This document shows, piece after piece, positions 1 to 10,386 of a stretch of DNA of 64,000 nucleotides. Each line of letters begins with the position of its first letter. The first letter of the stretch is position 1. The stretch is from Pseudopithomyces maydicus. Its lineage: Eukaryota; Ascomycota; Dothideomycetes; Pleosporales; Didymosphaeriaceae. Location: the NCBI GenBank assembly GCA_026873275.1, contig JANTUC010000001.1:3658001-3722000 (forward strand). The letters are read 5' to 3'. Below the pieces are notes generated by a model that worked only from the letters and a program-made list of their open reading frames with translations, was not told the DNA's origin and ran no database searches. The position numbers and the translations under genes are program-made.

Positions 1-1621
1 ATTTCTCGTTCAAGACCATGAGATCGAGTCACCGACGGCGTCTGATTTGACGTATCGATGCGGTAACGAGTGTCGTGGCAGGTTCCGATTGACAGCTGCT
101 ACACCAAAAAGCAGAGAGCCGGTACGGCTTCTTCGAAGTCATAACGTCAATAGCAGATGGGGACCAAAAGCTGGTGTAAGATACGACGGAATGTTAGTAT
201 ATTGGCACGCTTAGGCACCCTTTTTAATCATGCACAGGTATCGCGTAAAAGGCTGGGCGGTACATCAACCCAACAAGTCTTCAACTACTACCAATCAGAA
301 TGGCTTCTTCGCAAACCTAGTTTTCGATATTCACCTCGAGAGATGTGCGTATCTGTATCGCCGTTCCATAGATATAGACTGATCGCATCCTTACTTAGGT
401 GATCCTACTCCCATGGAGGAAGTGGTCAAGTTTCCGACTTCAGCAGAGCTCGACGATTACTCTGAGTTCAAGAGGTTGCGAAAAATCAAACGTGACCCCC
501 ATCACAAAGGAGTCACTACTCCTGATGAGGCGAACAAGCCTGTTCTAACTCCCACCAAGATGGCTCCCGCTATTCCTCCTCCCAAGACGCCTGTACTACT
601 AGGAACAAAGCCGTGGTTTACGACTTCTCCTGTTGCATCTCGCACGTCAACATTGACCGGATCGCCACCCCCTAAACTATCCCAAGTGTCTTCGATGAAG
701 AGTGATACCGCCTGGGATGCACTGGAGACGATAGGCGATGAATCGGTGCTCGATACTCAGAAGCGTCCGACTTTATTGCGTACAGAGACGCTGTATACCA
801 GACAACTGCCTGGTCAATTTCCTTTACTTGGAGACAAAGATGTGGGATCGACCGCAAGCGCCTCTAAAATCCATCAAAATCTTGAAGAGGTTGCACCTTG
901 GGTTGCTCTCGAAATCCCTTCGTTTACCAATGCGCCCGCTAATGACTTCATGTCACTAAAGCCTCTAGAAAGTCGTAATGATACGATACCGAATCAGCTA
1001 GAGGCCTCAATGTCGTTGGGCTACGATTTAAAGAAGCAGAAGAGAATGGAGGGAAGGAATTCATTCATGGCTCGGAGAAAGAATGCAACGGTTGATATCC
1101 TGGACAGCCATAATGCCGAGTCGATCAGTGTTGTTGACTTTTTCTTCTCCCAACGACCTAGAGCTACATCGGCCAGTTCGACACGTATGTCCGCTGTATC
1201 AAAACAACTTGGGCGCACTAACTCTATGCCTTCGAACACAAGTTCTATGACGTCAGAAAGGCGAGATGCAGTAGCTTATCCACATGGTCATTTCATTTCA
1301 CCAACTACTTCTGTAGTTGACTCCAACACGAACGTTCGTTCGCGTCAATTTACTGGGGATAAGGGCTCCGTTGGGGTAGCAAATAGGCACACACCCAAAT
1401 CGTCCCTTGGTACTACACAAACCAATACTCTTCACTGCAACAGTTCACACAACGATGAGGCCGTACGAACTCAGAGTACGGATCTACCTAAAACGACCGT
1501 GAAAGAGACCAAGGGGGAGCAAAGCAAGGTCACTTTTCGGGACCCGTTTGGCACTCCCAGCCGGAATCGCGGAAATGGGAGTAGCGATAAGTCTAGTCCG
1601 TCTCCAGGGACAGTCTTGTGA
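1..1621 (+). CDS. SRA-YDG domain protein, 3' part (5' end outside window)
   Basis: Three exons can be joined with consistent phase: <2..192, 238..344 and 399..1621. Introns are GT-AG, 45 and 54 bp. The first visible exon reads through PVRLLRSHN and GPKAGVRYDG, and the splice completes YDGMYRVKGW. This is the hallmark of the SRA-YDG fold (SAD_SRA), which in UHRF1 and plant SUVH proteins binds modified cytosine in DNA. The domain ends around FDIHLER. After it comes a tail of about 400 residues starting PTPMEEVVKFP that is rich in Ser, Thr and Pro, looks disordered, and has no domain I recognise. The N-terminal part of the SRA domain and the start codon lie left of the window. The role is inferred from the family only: a nuclear methyl-DNA reader or chromatin factor. 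I am confident of the domain and less so of the function. Confidence 0.75.
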
Positions 1622-2940
1622 GGATGCTCAGTTGCTCCATGTGGTACAGAGCCGCTATGAAATATCATTTAGGGAAGATCAGTATAAATTGGGGGCTTCA
1701 GACTGTCGTCGGCTTTGAGAGCATGCTACCTTGACATACATTTGTCCATGATTAGGGCCGTATGAACCTTTTGTACATACATACAGCTGTATCGTTGCTC
1801 TAGTTTCGTCACCAGATTGTCCCGACTGACTCCGATAGTCGCACGCATGTAGCTAAGTACCATATCTTGCAGTACCTGCATCTACCCACACCTCGGTGCC
1901 CACATTTTCATAAATTTCAACTTAAGAGCAGGGATCCAAGACGTATAATACTATATCAACTAACACTTTATACTATAAATCGCTCCCGTCGCATGATAGA
2001 ATGTTCTTCAACTGTTCTCTGCATCGCTTTCAACGGTGTGGCGATCGCAAAATGTAGTACGCGTGACAGCGTACTTCATATAACCACCGGCTATGTACCG
2101 ATGGACTGGCTGCTGGTGTGCAGCTTGCAGTGCATGCGATGTCGGGGTACGTGCGTGTGTGTGGGGGGACCGGTGAGCCGGTAGGTGCTGGGTGTTATTT
2201 CGGGGTGGGGAGGGTTATTGGGGGATGGGGGTTCGGATGAAAGGATGAGGCGGAGAGGTGTGCGTAGAGGGTGGCTGGTGGGTTGTGGCTGGCGGGGTAA
2301 GGAATGAGTTTAGGGTGGGGAGATTAGATACTTGGTGCTGGAGTATAATTTTTGAAATGGGTGAGTATAGGTATGGGTATGGGTATTGTGTGTGTTGGAG
2401 AGAAGGGGAAGTAATGTTGGTGTGGCGCTGGTGATGTTGAGGGGATAGGGCGGTGAGCGAGTCTGCTGGGTAGTTCGGCTTATCTAGAATACTACGTCGC
2501 ACAGGATGATCTTCTAGTCCGTTATAAAATCTTGTCTTTTTCTTAATCCTGGCTTTTGTGTTATCTTGGAGCTGTCACTGGGATATCAGCATACAGTAGA
2601 TGGTTTTGGGTTGCGTCATTAGAGTCTATACCTCTTCTGTGTTAGCGTGTTTTCGAATACTGGGCAGGTGGCATTCACGCTTATTCAAGATAAGCTTCTA
2701 TGCTTGTCTACGATGGGAAACGACGCACATAGGTGGAAAAGGGTTCACAATACTGGAATGTCACTCGTGAGGGGTCTGATCCTATGGCTTTCTTAGAGTA
2801 GTGATCCAGGCTCTTTCCGTCCTAGATCTGAATGTCATTTATATTGATGCTATAATATCCTGCCTGATCGGACAAGCGTGGATGAGTCCAGCGCACACAA
2901 TCGTTCGATCTATATCTTCCTCTATCCGTCGTACGAGTCT
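1622..2940. other. intergenic, no gene seen
   Basis: About 1.3 kb between the SRA-YDG gene and the UstYa-like gene. Part of it (about 2150-2480) is strongly G/T-skewed on the plus strand, giving a spurious Pro/Ser/Thr-rich antisense reading frame. No domain, tRNA or repeat array was recognised. Confidence 0.5.
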
Positions 2941-4002
2941 CTATGGCCACTGCGTACGATCCAAAGGCGTCGCGTGCTTGACGTAGCCGATCCTGTTGTC
3001 CAACTTCGTCTGCCTACCGTTGGGCACGACGGGTCCAAATTTAGGGTGCACGAGCAGACCGGGTGTGAAGGGGTCGATCTTGTTCTTCTCCATGCCTTCG
3101 AGCAGTCGGTCCCAGTTGACGCACTCGTGCTGGATGGTGCGGTTGCCGCCTGGGAGAATGCTTTCGTTGAACCAGTACATGGTGAGGGGTGTCTCGTCGG
3201 CTTTGCACATGGTTTGTTCGACAAGCATCTGCAGGCAGTGCACTGTACCGGGGAGTCAGTTGCTGAGAACGATGCCCGGAGAGAAGCCGAAGAATACTTA
3301 CAGCTATGCTCGTGCTGGAGCTCGGTTTCCTCCTTGGTCATGTCGGGCCAGTAGTAGTCTGGGAAGAATGATTGATAGAGGCGTTTCTGCAACACTGGTC
3401 AGAATTCGATCGACCAAACCGGATTTCGACAACGTCTTACCAGGCAGTGCAGTTGGTGGATGAAAGCATAGTTTGCCAGATAGTTTCCGTTGGGCAATCG
3501 GATACCCTCCTTCTCTCGCCCAAGCTTCTGCATGTACTCTTTCGGTATCTCCGCGTAGAAGTACTGCATAATGTTGCTCCATCTTTGGTCGAGTTCCTCG
3601 CTCGGCTGTCCAACGAGACCGTAATCTTTCGACGTTTCGGTCATCTTGAAGAATGTGGGCTCGTACTGAATGTACTCTCGGATCGGGGCTACAGAAGACA
3701 TGGTTAAGCAAATTCAAAACAACTGCACGTGTTTCAGACTTACTGTCAATCACGTTGGCACCGTGAATTCGCTGCTTCTTCCACCACATCGAAGTGGCAC
3801 TGGTCAGAGCGAAAGAGTACACCAGGAAGACGACAATACCACCGACAGCGATGAGAGCTCTTCGCTTGCGTGATGCAACGCGAGGGCGTGCTGTGGGGTA
3901 GCCATCGTGAAGCAGCTCGTCCGACTCTCGGGCAGACTCAGAAGACTGGTCGTCGTGAATAGGCGAATACGCCGGTGCAGTATCTTTCTCTGAAAACGCC
4001 AT
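2941..4002 (-). CDS. UstYa/DUF3328-family oxidase
   Basis: The model is complement(join(2941..3242,3302..3386,3441..3688,3744..4002)). All junctions are GT-AG and phase-consistent, giving 297 residues. The N-terminus has a polar cytosolic stretch, then basic residues and one membrane helix (RRALIAVGGIVVFLVYSFA, about residues 47-65). The lumenal part carries both family signatures: HQLHC at the end of exon 2 and HSLHC formed across the exon 3/4 splice, each fitting HxxHC, followed by LQMLVEQTMC. Known family members are fungal membrane oxidases that crosslink or otherwise oxidise ribosomal core peptides (ustiloxin-type and asperipin-type pathways). The gene is divergent from the repeat precursor starting at 4861, so the two probably share a promoter region and a pathway. 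The substrate assignment is inference. The reading frame shows no damage. Confidence 0.9.
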
Positions 4003-4860
4003 TGTGCAATGAATGCTTCACAGAATTCAAAGGACGAGGACGAGTTGCAGCTGAGATGCTGGAGCGGGGAAATAAGGACTTCGTCCAGGCGAATGGTCTG
4101 ACCTCGGCGGGGCAACGAAACATCCGATGACGAACAAACAAGAATACCAAGCTTACTGTTTATCATTCCTTCGGAAGGCAAATACACTCGATGTCACGAA
4201 GGATCTATATCCAGCCAATTGACCCCTCTGGAGTGCATTTCAGGCCACCCGCATCTGCAGCTCTATCATCTTTTGGTACGCTGTGCAGTACACGGGGCAA
4301 ACAGATGTGGGGTCGCGGGCGTAACGACGTGTATATCGTTGACACCGTTCTACTAGCTGTTTCTAATACCTTCCTATCGAAGCTAAGAAGCTGAGGCCGC
4401 ACTTTGATGTTGACTCCGTTTTACTCCATGCGGTAACTGGGCTAGTCTAGGGTGACGTTAGCTGTAGCTTATCATTCAGGCGCCTTAGCTCATTTTGCTT
4501 CGCTACCGTACGAGATTCTTGCCAGAGGTCACTCAACATCGACGAATAAACCACCGGTGGCATGTCGTTTGCCCACTTTCAAGGCGAAGCTGAGGTCTGG
4601 CTATGCTCATTACAGAAGGTGAACAACCCGGATCATCAATCGTACGCGCTTCGTTCCTCGCTTTGACGGCAGGATTGTATCATCGTTTCATTGCCTGCGG
4701 GGTTACAAGTCATCGATAATCCTGCTCGGATACTTCGGTTAATCAAGGGACGTTGACAGTATTTCAAGGACCATAGAAGCGCCCACTTGTTGAGTCTTCA
4801 GTCGGTGGTTCCATCTGTTCAATTCCCAGGAAAAACATCGTACGACCACCAGCAGCCAAT
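4003..4860. promoter_or_regulatory. bidirectional promoter region between UstYa-like gene and RiPP precursor
   Basis: These 858 bp separate the start codons of two divergent genes and hold no convincing coding sequence. Shared control of the oxidase and its presumed substrate would act here. I could not assign a specific transcription-factor motif with confidence. Confidence 0.4.
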
Positions 4861-5405
4861 ATGCAGCTCAAACTCGCCCTTCTTGCACCTTTGGTCGCAT
4901 TTGTTTGCGCCTCTCCCGTCGCAGAGCCGAGTAAGTCCTCGAGCGGTAGACTTTACTCCATAGTGTGATGCTAACTTCAAAAGAGCCCGAGGCCGCAGAA
5001 GTCGCTGCCCGAGCACAGCTCGAGAAGGACTCTGACGACATTTGGCTCTGGAAGAAGCGTGAAGCCGCAAAGCTTCAGAAGGACTCCGACGACATCTGGC
5101 TCTGGAAGAAGCGTGAAGCTGAAGCCGAAGCTGCCCAGCTCCAGAAGGACTCCGACGACATTTGGCTATGGAAGCGCGACGCCGGCTCTGATGACATCTG
5201 GCTGTGGAAGCGGGGAGACGAGGCCAGCATCAAGCGTGCCAAGCTTGCAAAGGACTCCGATGACATCTGGCTCTGGAAGAAGCGTGAGGCTGCCAAGCTC
5301 CAGAAGGATTCCGACGACATTTGGCTTTGGAAGAAGCGGAAAGCCAGCCAGAAGACCAAGAAGAACACGCTGGTGAAAGATGCTGATGACATCTGGCTTT
5401 GGTAA
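4861..5405 (+). CDS. repeat-containing secreted RiPP precursor, DDIWLW cores
   Basis: The model is join(4861..4930,4984..5405), 163 residues, with a 53 bp intron carrying a CTAAC branch site. Residues 1-18 form a signal peptide (MQLKLALLAP start, Cys-Ala-Ser near the cleavage site). The rest contains seven copies of DDIWLW at residues 41, 59, 81, 93, 116, 134 and 158. Six are preceded by Ser and the last by Ala. The first six are followed directly by KKR or KR, which are kexin sites. Spacers often begin EA or EAEAEA, like dipeptidyl-aminopeptidase targets. The last copy ends exactly at the stop codon. There is no Cys after the signal peptide and no Tyr anywhere. This is the architecture of fungal dikaritin-type RiPP precursors and other kexin-processed peptides. 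The divergent UstYa-family gene supports a modified product. Alternative: an unmodified secreted or pheromone-like peptide. I do not recognise the core as that of a described compound. Confidence 0.88.
5034..5402 (+). repeat. seven imperfect coding repeats (core DDIWLW)
   Basis: Core codons lie at 5034-5051, 5088-5105, 5154-5171, 5190-5207, 5259-5276, 5313-5330 and 5385-5402. Unit spacing is uneven (54, 66, 36, 69, 54 and 72 bp), so the spacers have gained and lost sequence while the core stayed identical. Codon choice differs between copies (GAC/GAT for Asp, ATT/ATC for Ile, CTC/CTA/CTG/CTT for Leu) without any amino-acid change in the six core positions. Confidence 0.92.
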
Positions 5406-5664
5406 GCATAAGCTGCACGGATGTGGCGAGGGCGCTCTTGAGCAGGTTCGGCAGGTGCGAGACTTTTGGAGTCTGGTAGATGCAAAGTAGATAGTTACGT
5501 CACAACTGGGCAAAACTGTACCCGTTCTAGCTGACACTGTACCTACGTGTCCGGGTAGTTGTCCTGTTTTGGATATATGATTATGACTGTTTTTCAATGA
5601 CATTCGTTCAAGTAATGCTACCTTGTTGATTTATGGTATTATTGTTATCCTTAAAAAGTCGACT

Positions 5665-7050
5665 TCACGTGAGCGTCGGTTGAGGAGTTGACTGAGGTCT
5701 TCCTCCACTCACGTGTACCGTGGTCGTAACTGTTATCGCTCGAGCGCCTCTTCCAAGATCCTCTTGGCTACCGTCCCTTTCCTCATCGCAGGATACATCT
5801 CTTTCTTGGATATTGGGACGTGCCATATTATTCAAGTTTATCCAATCCTTTCCTGGAGGTTTTCTCAAGTAGCCTTGAGAGTTATACGATGGCTTGTTGG
5901 CATTACTTCGGCTTCGGAGAAGAGCCGCAAAGGCAGGACCACAAGCAACAACTACGGCTATACAGTATGTTAGAAGGCAATGGGAGATGTATGAAAACTA
6001 AGGAAGATGTGAGGAGCGTACCCATCGATGTTTCAAGTGTAGTCCACACTTGCATCCACTTCGGGTCTGGACTAACGATTTTGCCACCTGCGAAGCCTGC
6101 CTGAGCGAAGCGCAAAGTGGCAAACAGGATACAAATGAAGCCACTACAAAAAAGTGTGTAGATGCCAATCTTCTGGCCTTTAGATATGTTTAGGTTCCAA
6201 CAAAGACGTATTGGGAGAACCATGACTGCGATAGTACGACGTTAGTATTATCTTATATAGGTGGAACAATCTGGCGCACCCATTAGATCAGTTAACACAT
6301 CGACCACGTACGCATATACGAGGCTAGCTATAGTCCTCCTCTCCGTGCCTGGTCCTGAACAAGCACCGGTGGAGAAAAAGTCGCGAATATTGCTACAGGA
6401 TACGGTGCTGCTGATGATGCACCCGATCCACGACTGCGCAGAGTTAGTCTCAAATCTTCTGCAGTATCAATCATGCTACGAAACATACGAGCAAAATGAA
6501 TATAGCAATCCCCCACCAAATCTTGTGATATATGTCTCTAAGCCCAACCAAAAGCTTTCGATACAGTGTAAGCAGCGAAAACTTGACAGCTACGATCACG
6601 CTGTAGTAGCACACTTGTGCCGTCCATATGAGGCGCGCGCTCAACCCAGCCTCTTCCAATATTTTGGGATACGGATCCGCCTTTCCCATGCCAACATCAA
6701 CTAGTCTGTATAGTATTGGTACGGAGACGACATAGCACGCCCACATCGCGACGAACAATGCGTAGGCGAGATAGACAAAGGCATCTTGAAGCTCGAAAGT
6801 CCTTCTTTTCGTGATGTGTATAGTGGATCGTATTATAACAACAGCGGTTGTCAAGCCGAAGAACGCGTAGTGGGTTCGTAGTAAAGCTGGTAGGTGACGA
6901 GTCAGCGAATGGTTCTGGAGACGAGACTGACTCGTGGTAGAAATCCTGTCCATCCGATCCACCCCAAAGCATCCTAGATGCGCTCACATTGTAATAGAGA
7001 TGGGAATGTTCACCCTCCTGCGTAATTTGCTGGCCTCCACCAGTTGACAT
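5665..7050 (-). CDS. fungal rhodopsin-domain seven-helix membrane protein
   Basis: The model is complement(join(5665..5957,6022..6225,6280..6433,6489..6914,6988..7050)), 379 residues, all junctions phase-consistent. The 6226-6279 intron has a perfect TACTAAC branch point; its GTGCGC donor and the first exon are less certain. About seven hydrophobic segments are visible, including FGLTTAVVIIRS, YLAYALFVAMWACYV, VCYYSVIVAVKFSLLTLYRK, DVLTDLMVMVLPIRLCWNL and IGIYTLFCSGFICILFATLR. The LTDL..M.LPIRL..NL block is characteristic of the fungal rhodopsin-domain family (PTH11-like relatives). No CFEM domain is seen at the N-terminus. The family is large and mostly uncharacterised; a few members act in surface sensing. 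The gene converges on the RiPP precursor, with stop codons 260 bp apart, so it could belong to the locus as a sensor or peptide receptor. That is speculation. Its short Ser/Thr-rich cytosolic tail is typical. Confidence 0.85.
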
Positions 7051-8179
7051 TATGGTGGTTTTTCTCCAATGCGACAGGACTGCGCCAGGTTCAGGGGAAT
7101 GGGATCAAGTTAAGCCAGGCTGGTCGCCGGTACTTCGGCTCTTCTACAACCTGAACAGCATATGGGATCTTAATATGACGCGCGGGCCGCAAGTTAACCC
7201 AGAGCGCTGGGAACTTTGCGATGATGGGGATGTCGCAGATAGAACGGTTTCGACTTGGGTCAACCGAAAGGCAGATACATGCGAGACATTGCACGATCGA
7301 TTCTTGATGCAAAAAGCAACTCACAACTGGACAGATAAGGAAAGATCTTCAGCTTCATTTACTTACAAGGAAACATCCGTCAGCATGCTGCACATGTGAT
7401 TACTGGATTACGTGCTGCCATATTTCGCGCACCCTGGTACGAAGGAGCGCAGGTTTTACCAATTACAGACTATACCGAGCTGGCTGCGTGCTGCCGGACG
7501 AATGACAGGAAGGTGACAGGATAGTAGCAACAATGCATTAAGTGGGGCGACGGCTCGGGACGGCTAGCTCCTACAATAGATCGTGTGGGGAGTTTAGTTG
7601 ATCACTTCCATCCTCCCAATACCTCGCAGGTTCCCTTCCTCTGATATTCCCATGATAACTAATATAGATTTCACATATTTCATCTCCTATATTGCTGCCC
7701 GAGGGTTGCTTCCTGACCACGAAAAGAAGCACTGTAGTTGGGTGTAGGTATCCTATCTGGACCGACCCAGTTACATGGCCCCCGGAGACTAGCGCTATTT
7801 GCCGCAACACGCGCGAAAAGGCGCAAAAGGCAGGTTGCAAACCAGCAATTTTCATTTATAGTTCGAGCACGTGTTGGTAAAGGGCAGATCTTTGGCATAA
7901 GAGGACATAAAATACCGGGACCACCAGCTGCCCATGGCCGAATTTAGTAATAGCATCTTCAACTCCTCCCGTTCCCCGTCTATCAGGACGGCATCCATTT
8001 ACGAGAATGGCCTGGCCTGCTCATCTAGAAGCACCGCTAAAATTAAGATTTGCGTCTCGGAACGCGGGCCTTCCGAAGGCAAGGGCTCGACGTCCATTGT
8101 ATACATTAGCCGCAAGCGCAACTTTTTCTATTCCTCCCTTGCAAGCTACTGAGCTGTTCGGAATCCGGCCCCGAGGGAA
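7051..8179. other. intergenic, no gene seen
   Basis: This 1.1 kb lies between the divergent rhodopsin-domain gene and the first FAD oxidase gene. Short reading frames exist on both strands, but none shows a domain, good splice structure or protein-like composition. It probably contains both promoters. Confidence 0.4.
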
Positions 8180-9944
8180 ATGATGCGGTTCGCGCAATTC
8201 GTTTCATTATGCGCCCTCGCTTCACGAGCGCTTGCGCTGGCCACTGGGGGCGGCTTCGAGCCCACCAACTTCAATGTCACGGAGGCCCTCATCGCCAACG
8301 GCGTCGACCCTGGATTTATCCCTGACGCGGAGGTCTTGTCGAAGCGCTCGTCGCTTGGCGCATGCAAAATCGCCGTATGTTGGACGGTAGTTTCCGTCAG
8401 TTGTGCAGCGCCAATGCTGACCGGTATTACAGTGCAGTTCCTTGGAAGCCATCTTTGGGAGTGGGGAGTTGCTTGCTAAGGGATCAACGAGTTACACAAA
8501 CTTTACCGGTGCTTACTGGTCTGCTCAGCAGAACTCGGTGAGACCCAACTGCGTCTTCACGCCGACGAAAGCTTTGGATGTATCTACCGTGGTACTCATC
8601 TCGCGTCTGACACAATGTCCATTTGCTGTCAAAGGTGGTGGTCATGCCGCTTTCGCTGGATCGTCGAGCATCGAGGGGGGCATAACTATTGCTCTGCAGA
8701 ATATCAAGCAGATCAAGACTTCTGCTGATAAGAAAACGGTCGACATTGGCCCTGGTAATCGTTGGTTGGATGTGTATCAATCATTGGAGCCACAGGGTCT
8801 GAATGTGGTTGGAGGTCGTGTGAGCATTTTCTCATTTCTTGTTCCCGTATTACTTCGCAGCACAGTTCAAGCTAATACTTATTAGATCTTCAGTGTCGGC
8901 GTGCCAGGTCTCATTCTAGGAGGTGGCATCAGCTTTTTCTCAAACAAGCACGGTTGGGCTTGCGACAATGTGGCAAGCTACGAGGTCGTTACCGCCTCCG
9001 GCAAGATTATCAACGTCTCTTACACTTCATACCCTGATCTCTACTGGGCTCTTCGGGGTGGAGGCAACAACTTTGGTGTAGTCACGAACTTCAAGCTCGA
9101 TGCCTATCCCCTGGGTAAGATGTGGGGCGGGACACGCATTTATTCTAATGCCTCCTACCCGGCTGTTCTCGACGCCATCTACAAATTTGCTACGACAGGA
9201 TCTTCCACCGATGTGGAAGCTGCCCAGATCATCTCGTTTGGCTACGATGCATCCTTTGGTCCGCTAGCAGCTGCACAACTGGAGTACGGAAAGCCTGTCG
9301 AAAATGCGTCCATTTTCAACGACTTCAATGCCATTCCTTATGTCCAATCGACAACCGGCATTCAACTCCAATCCGACATCACCATCGCCATGAACGGGGA
9401 TTCCCCCGATGGCATACGTGAAACTTACTGGGACGTCTCCTTCAAGGTTGACCGTAGCCTTTTCACATACCTCGTCAATACTTTCTACGAGCTACTACCG
9501 AACATCGTGGATGCCGCAGGCCTCCTACCAACCATCTCCATCCAGGCCATCACCGCAGGACAACTTGCCGGCATGCAAAAGCGAGGCGGTAACGCGCTTG
9601 GTCTAGACCCTTCCAAAGGACCGTACTTCATAATGAACATGGGCACTATGTGGACGGATCCTGCGGACGATGACCGGATCTTGAAGTTCAGCTCTGAGAT
9701 CATCAAACGCGTGAAAGCGGAGGCGAAGAAGAAGGGTCTGAACAATGACTACATCTATCAGAACTATGCGTCGCAGTTCCAAGATGTGTTTAGCAGCTAT
9801 GGGAAGGAGAACCAGAAGAAGCTGGTTGCGGTTTCGAAGAAATATGATCCGGCGCAGGTCTTCCAGAAGCTTCAGCCTGGGTATTTCAAGTTGAAGGGGG
9901 TGCGCCGAATCCGAATATGCCGTGAGCAAGGATCTTCTAGGTAG
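8180..9944 (+). CDS. secreted BBE-like FAD-dependent oxidase (first copy)
   Basis: The model is join(8180..8374,8433..8819,8886..9944), about 546 residues. There is an N-terminal signal peptide (MMRFAQFVSLCALASRALA). The FAD-binding PCMH-type domain contains FAVKGGGHAAFAG, where His is the usual covalent FAD attachment residue, then LNVVGGR and LILGGGISFFS, then the DLYWALRGGGNNFGVVT block. The second covalent Cys seen in some BBE enzymes is absent: the matching position reads GRIFSVGVPG. The C-terminal berberine-bridge segment is present (YQNYASQFQDVF, YDPAQVFQKLQPGYFKL). Members oxidise varied alcohols, sugars or biosynthetic intermediates outside the cytosol or in the secretory pathway. 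Its position next to the RiPP locus makes a tailoring role possible but unproved. At the 3' end a run of five G (9896-9900) may be one base short: the alternative frame gives a short Pro/Asn-rich end and a stop within about 30 bases. Confidence 0.88.
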
Positions 9945-10386
9945 TCTTTCGTATATAGTTCAACATTGTATTCATGAATGTGTTGTCCACCCAAGTCTTA
10001 TGTTCTCTCTTACCAAATGGCAAACAGTCAAAGCGGTCAAACTCCGAGCCGAAATTCCATAGTAGCGCAAAATTGGACCCTCAAACCCCCAAGCGATGAC
10101 ATCCGATATGCGATATCGCATTACGATTAGAAAAAATCTCTGTTTGAGGTAAAACTTTGGAAGTCGATAGCTACAGCTGCCGAGCATCCGCCGCGTATGC
10201 CATTGAACGGAGGAACTTAGCCCGCGGACTTTCAATGTCCGGGAACCGCACCACCCACTACGTATGCAGTCCCGACCTCGGTCAGAGCACCTTTAGGTAG
10301 ATAACCCGTCAACAACTCCATACTTCCATACATATATAATAAAAAGCTCTATCAAAAGAGTCGTAACCAACCAATCCAACGCCACC
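9945..10386. promoter_or_regulatory. intergenic region with likely promoter of tartrate dehydrogenase-like gene
   Basis: No coding sequence is evident. A TATATAATAAAA-like AT stretch at about 10331-10344 lies 45-55 bp before the ATG at 10387. The start codon is preceded by CCAACGCCACC, a good fungal Kozak context. Confidence 0.4.

Noticed and set aside
2215..2502. Pro/Ser/Thr-rich minus-strand frame near the left end
   Set aside because: Composition is explained by a G/T-skewed tract; no signal peptide, splice structure or repeats.
4861..5405. CRISPR-like array at the DDIWLW repeats
   Set aside because: The repeats are in frame inside a spliced secreted protein with synonymous variation and uneven spacing; this is a eukaryotic gene.
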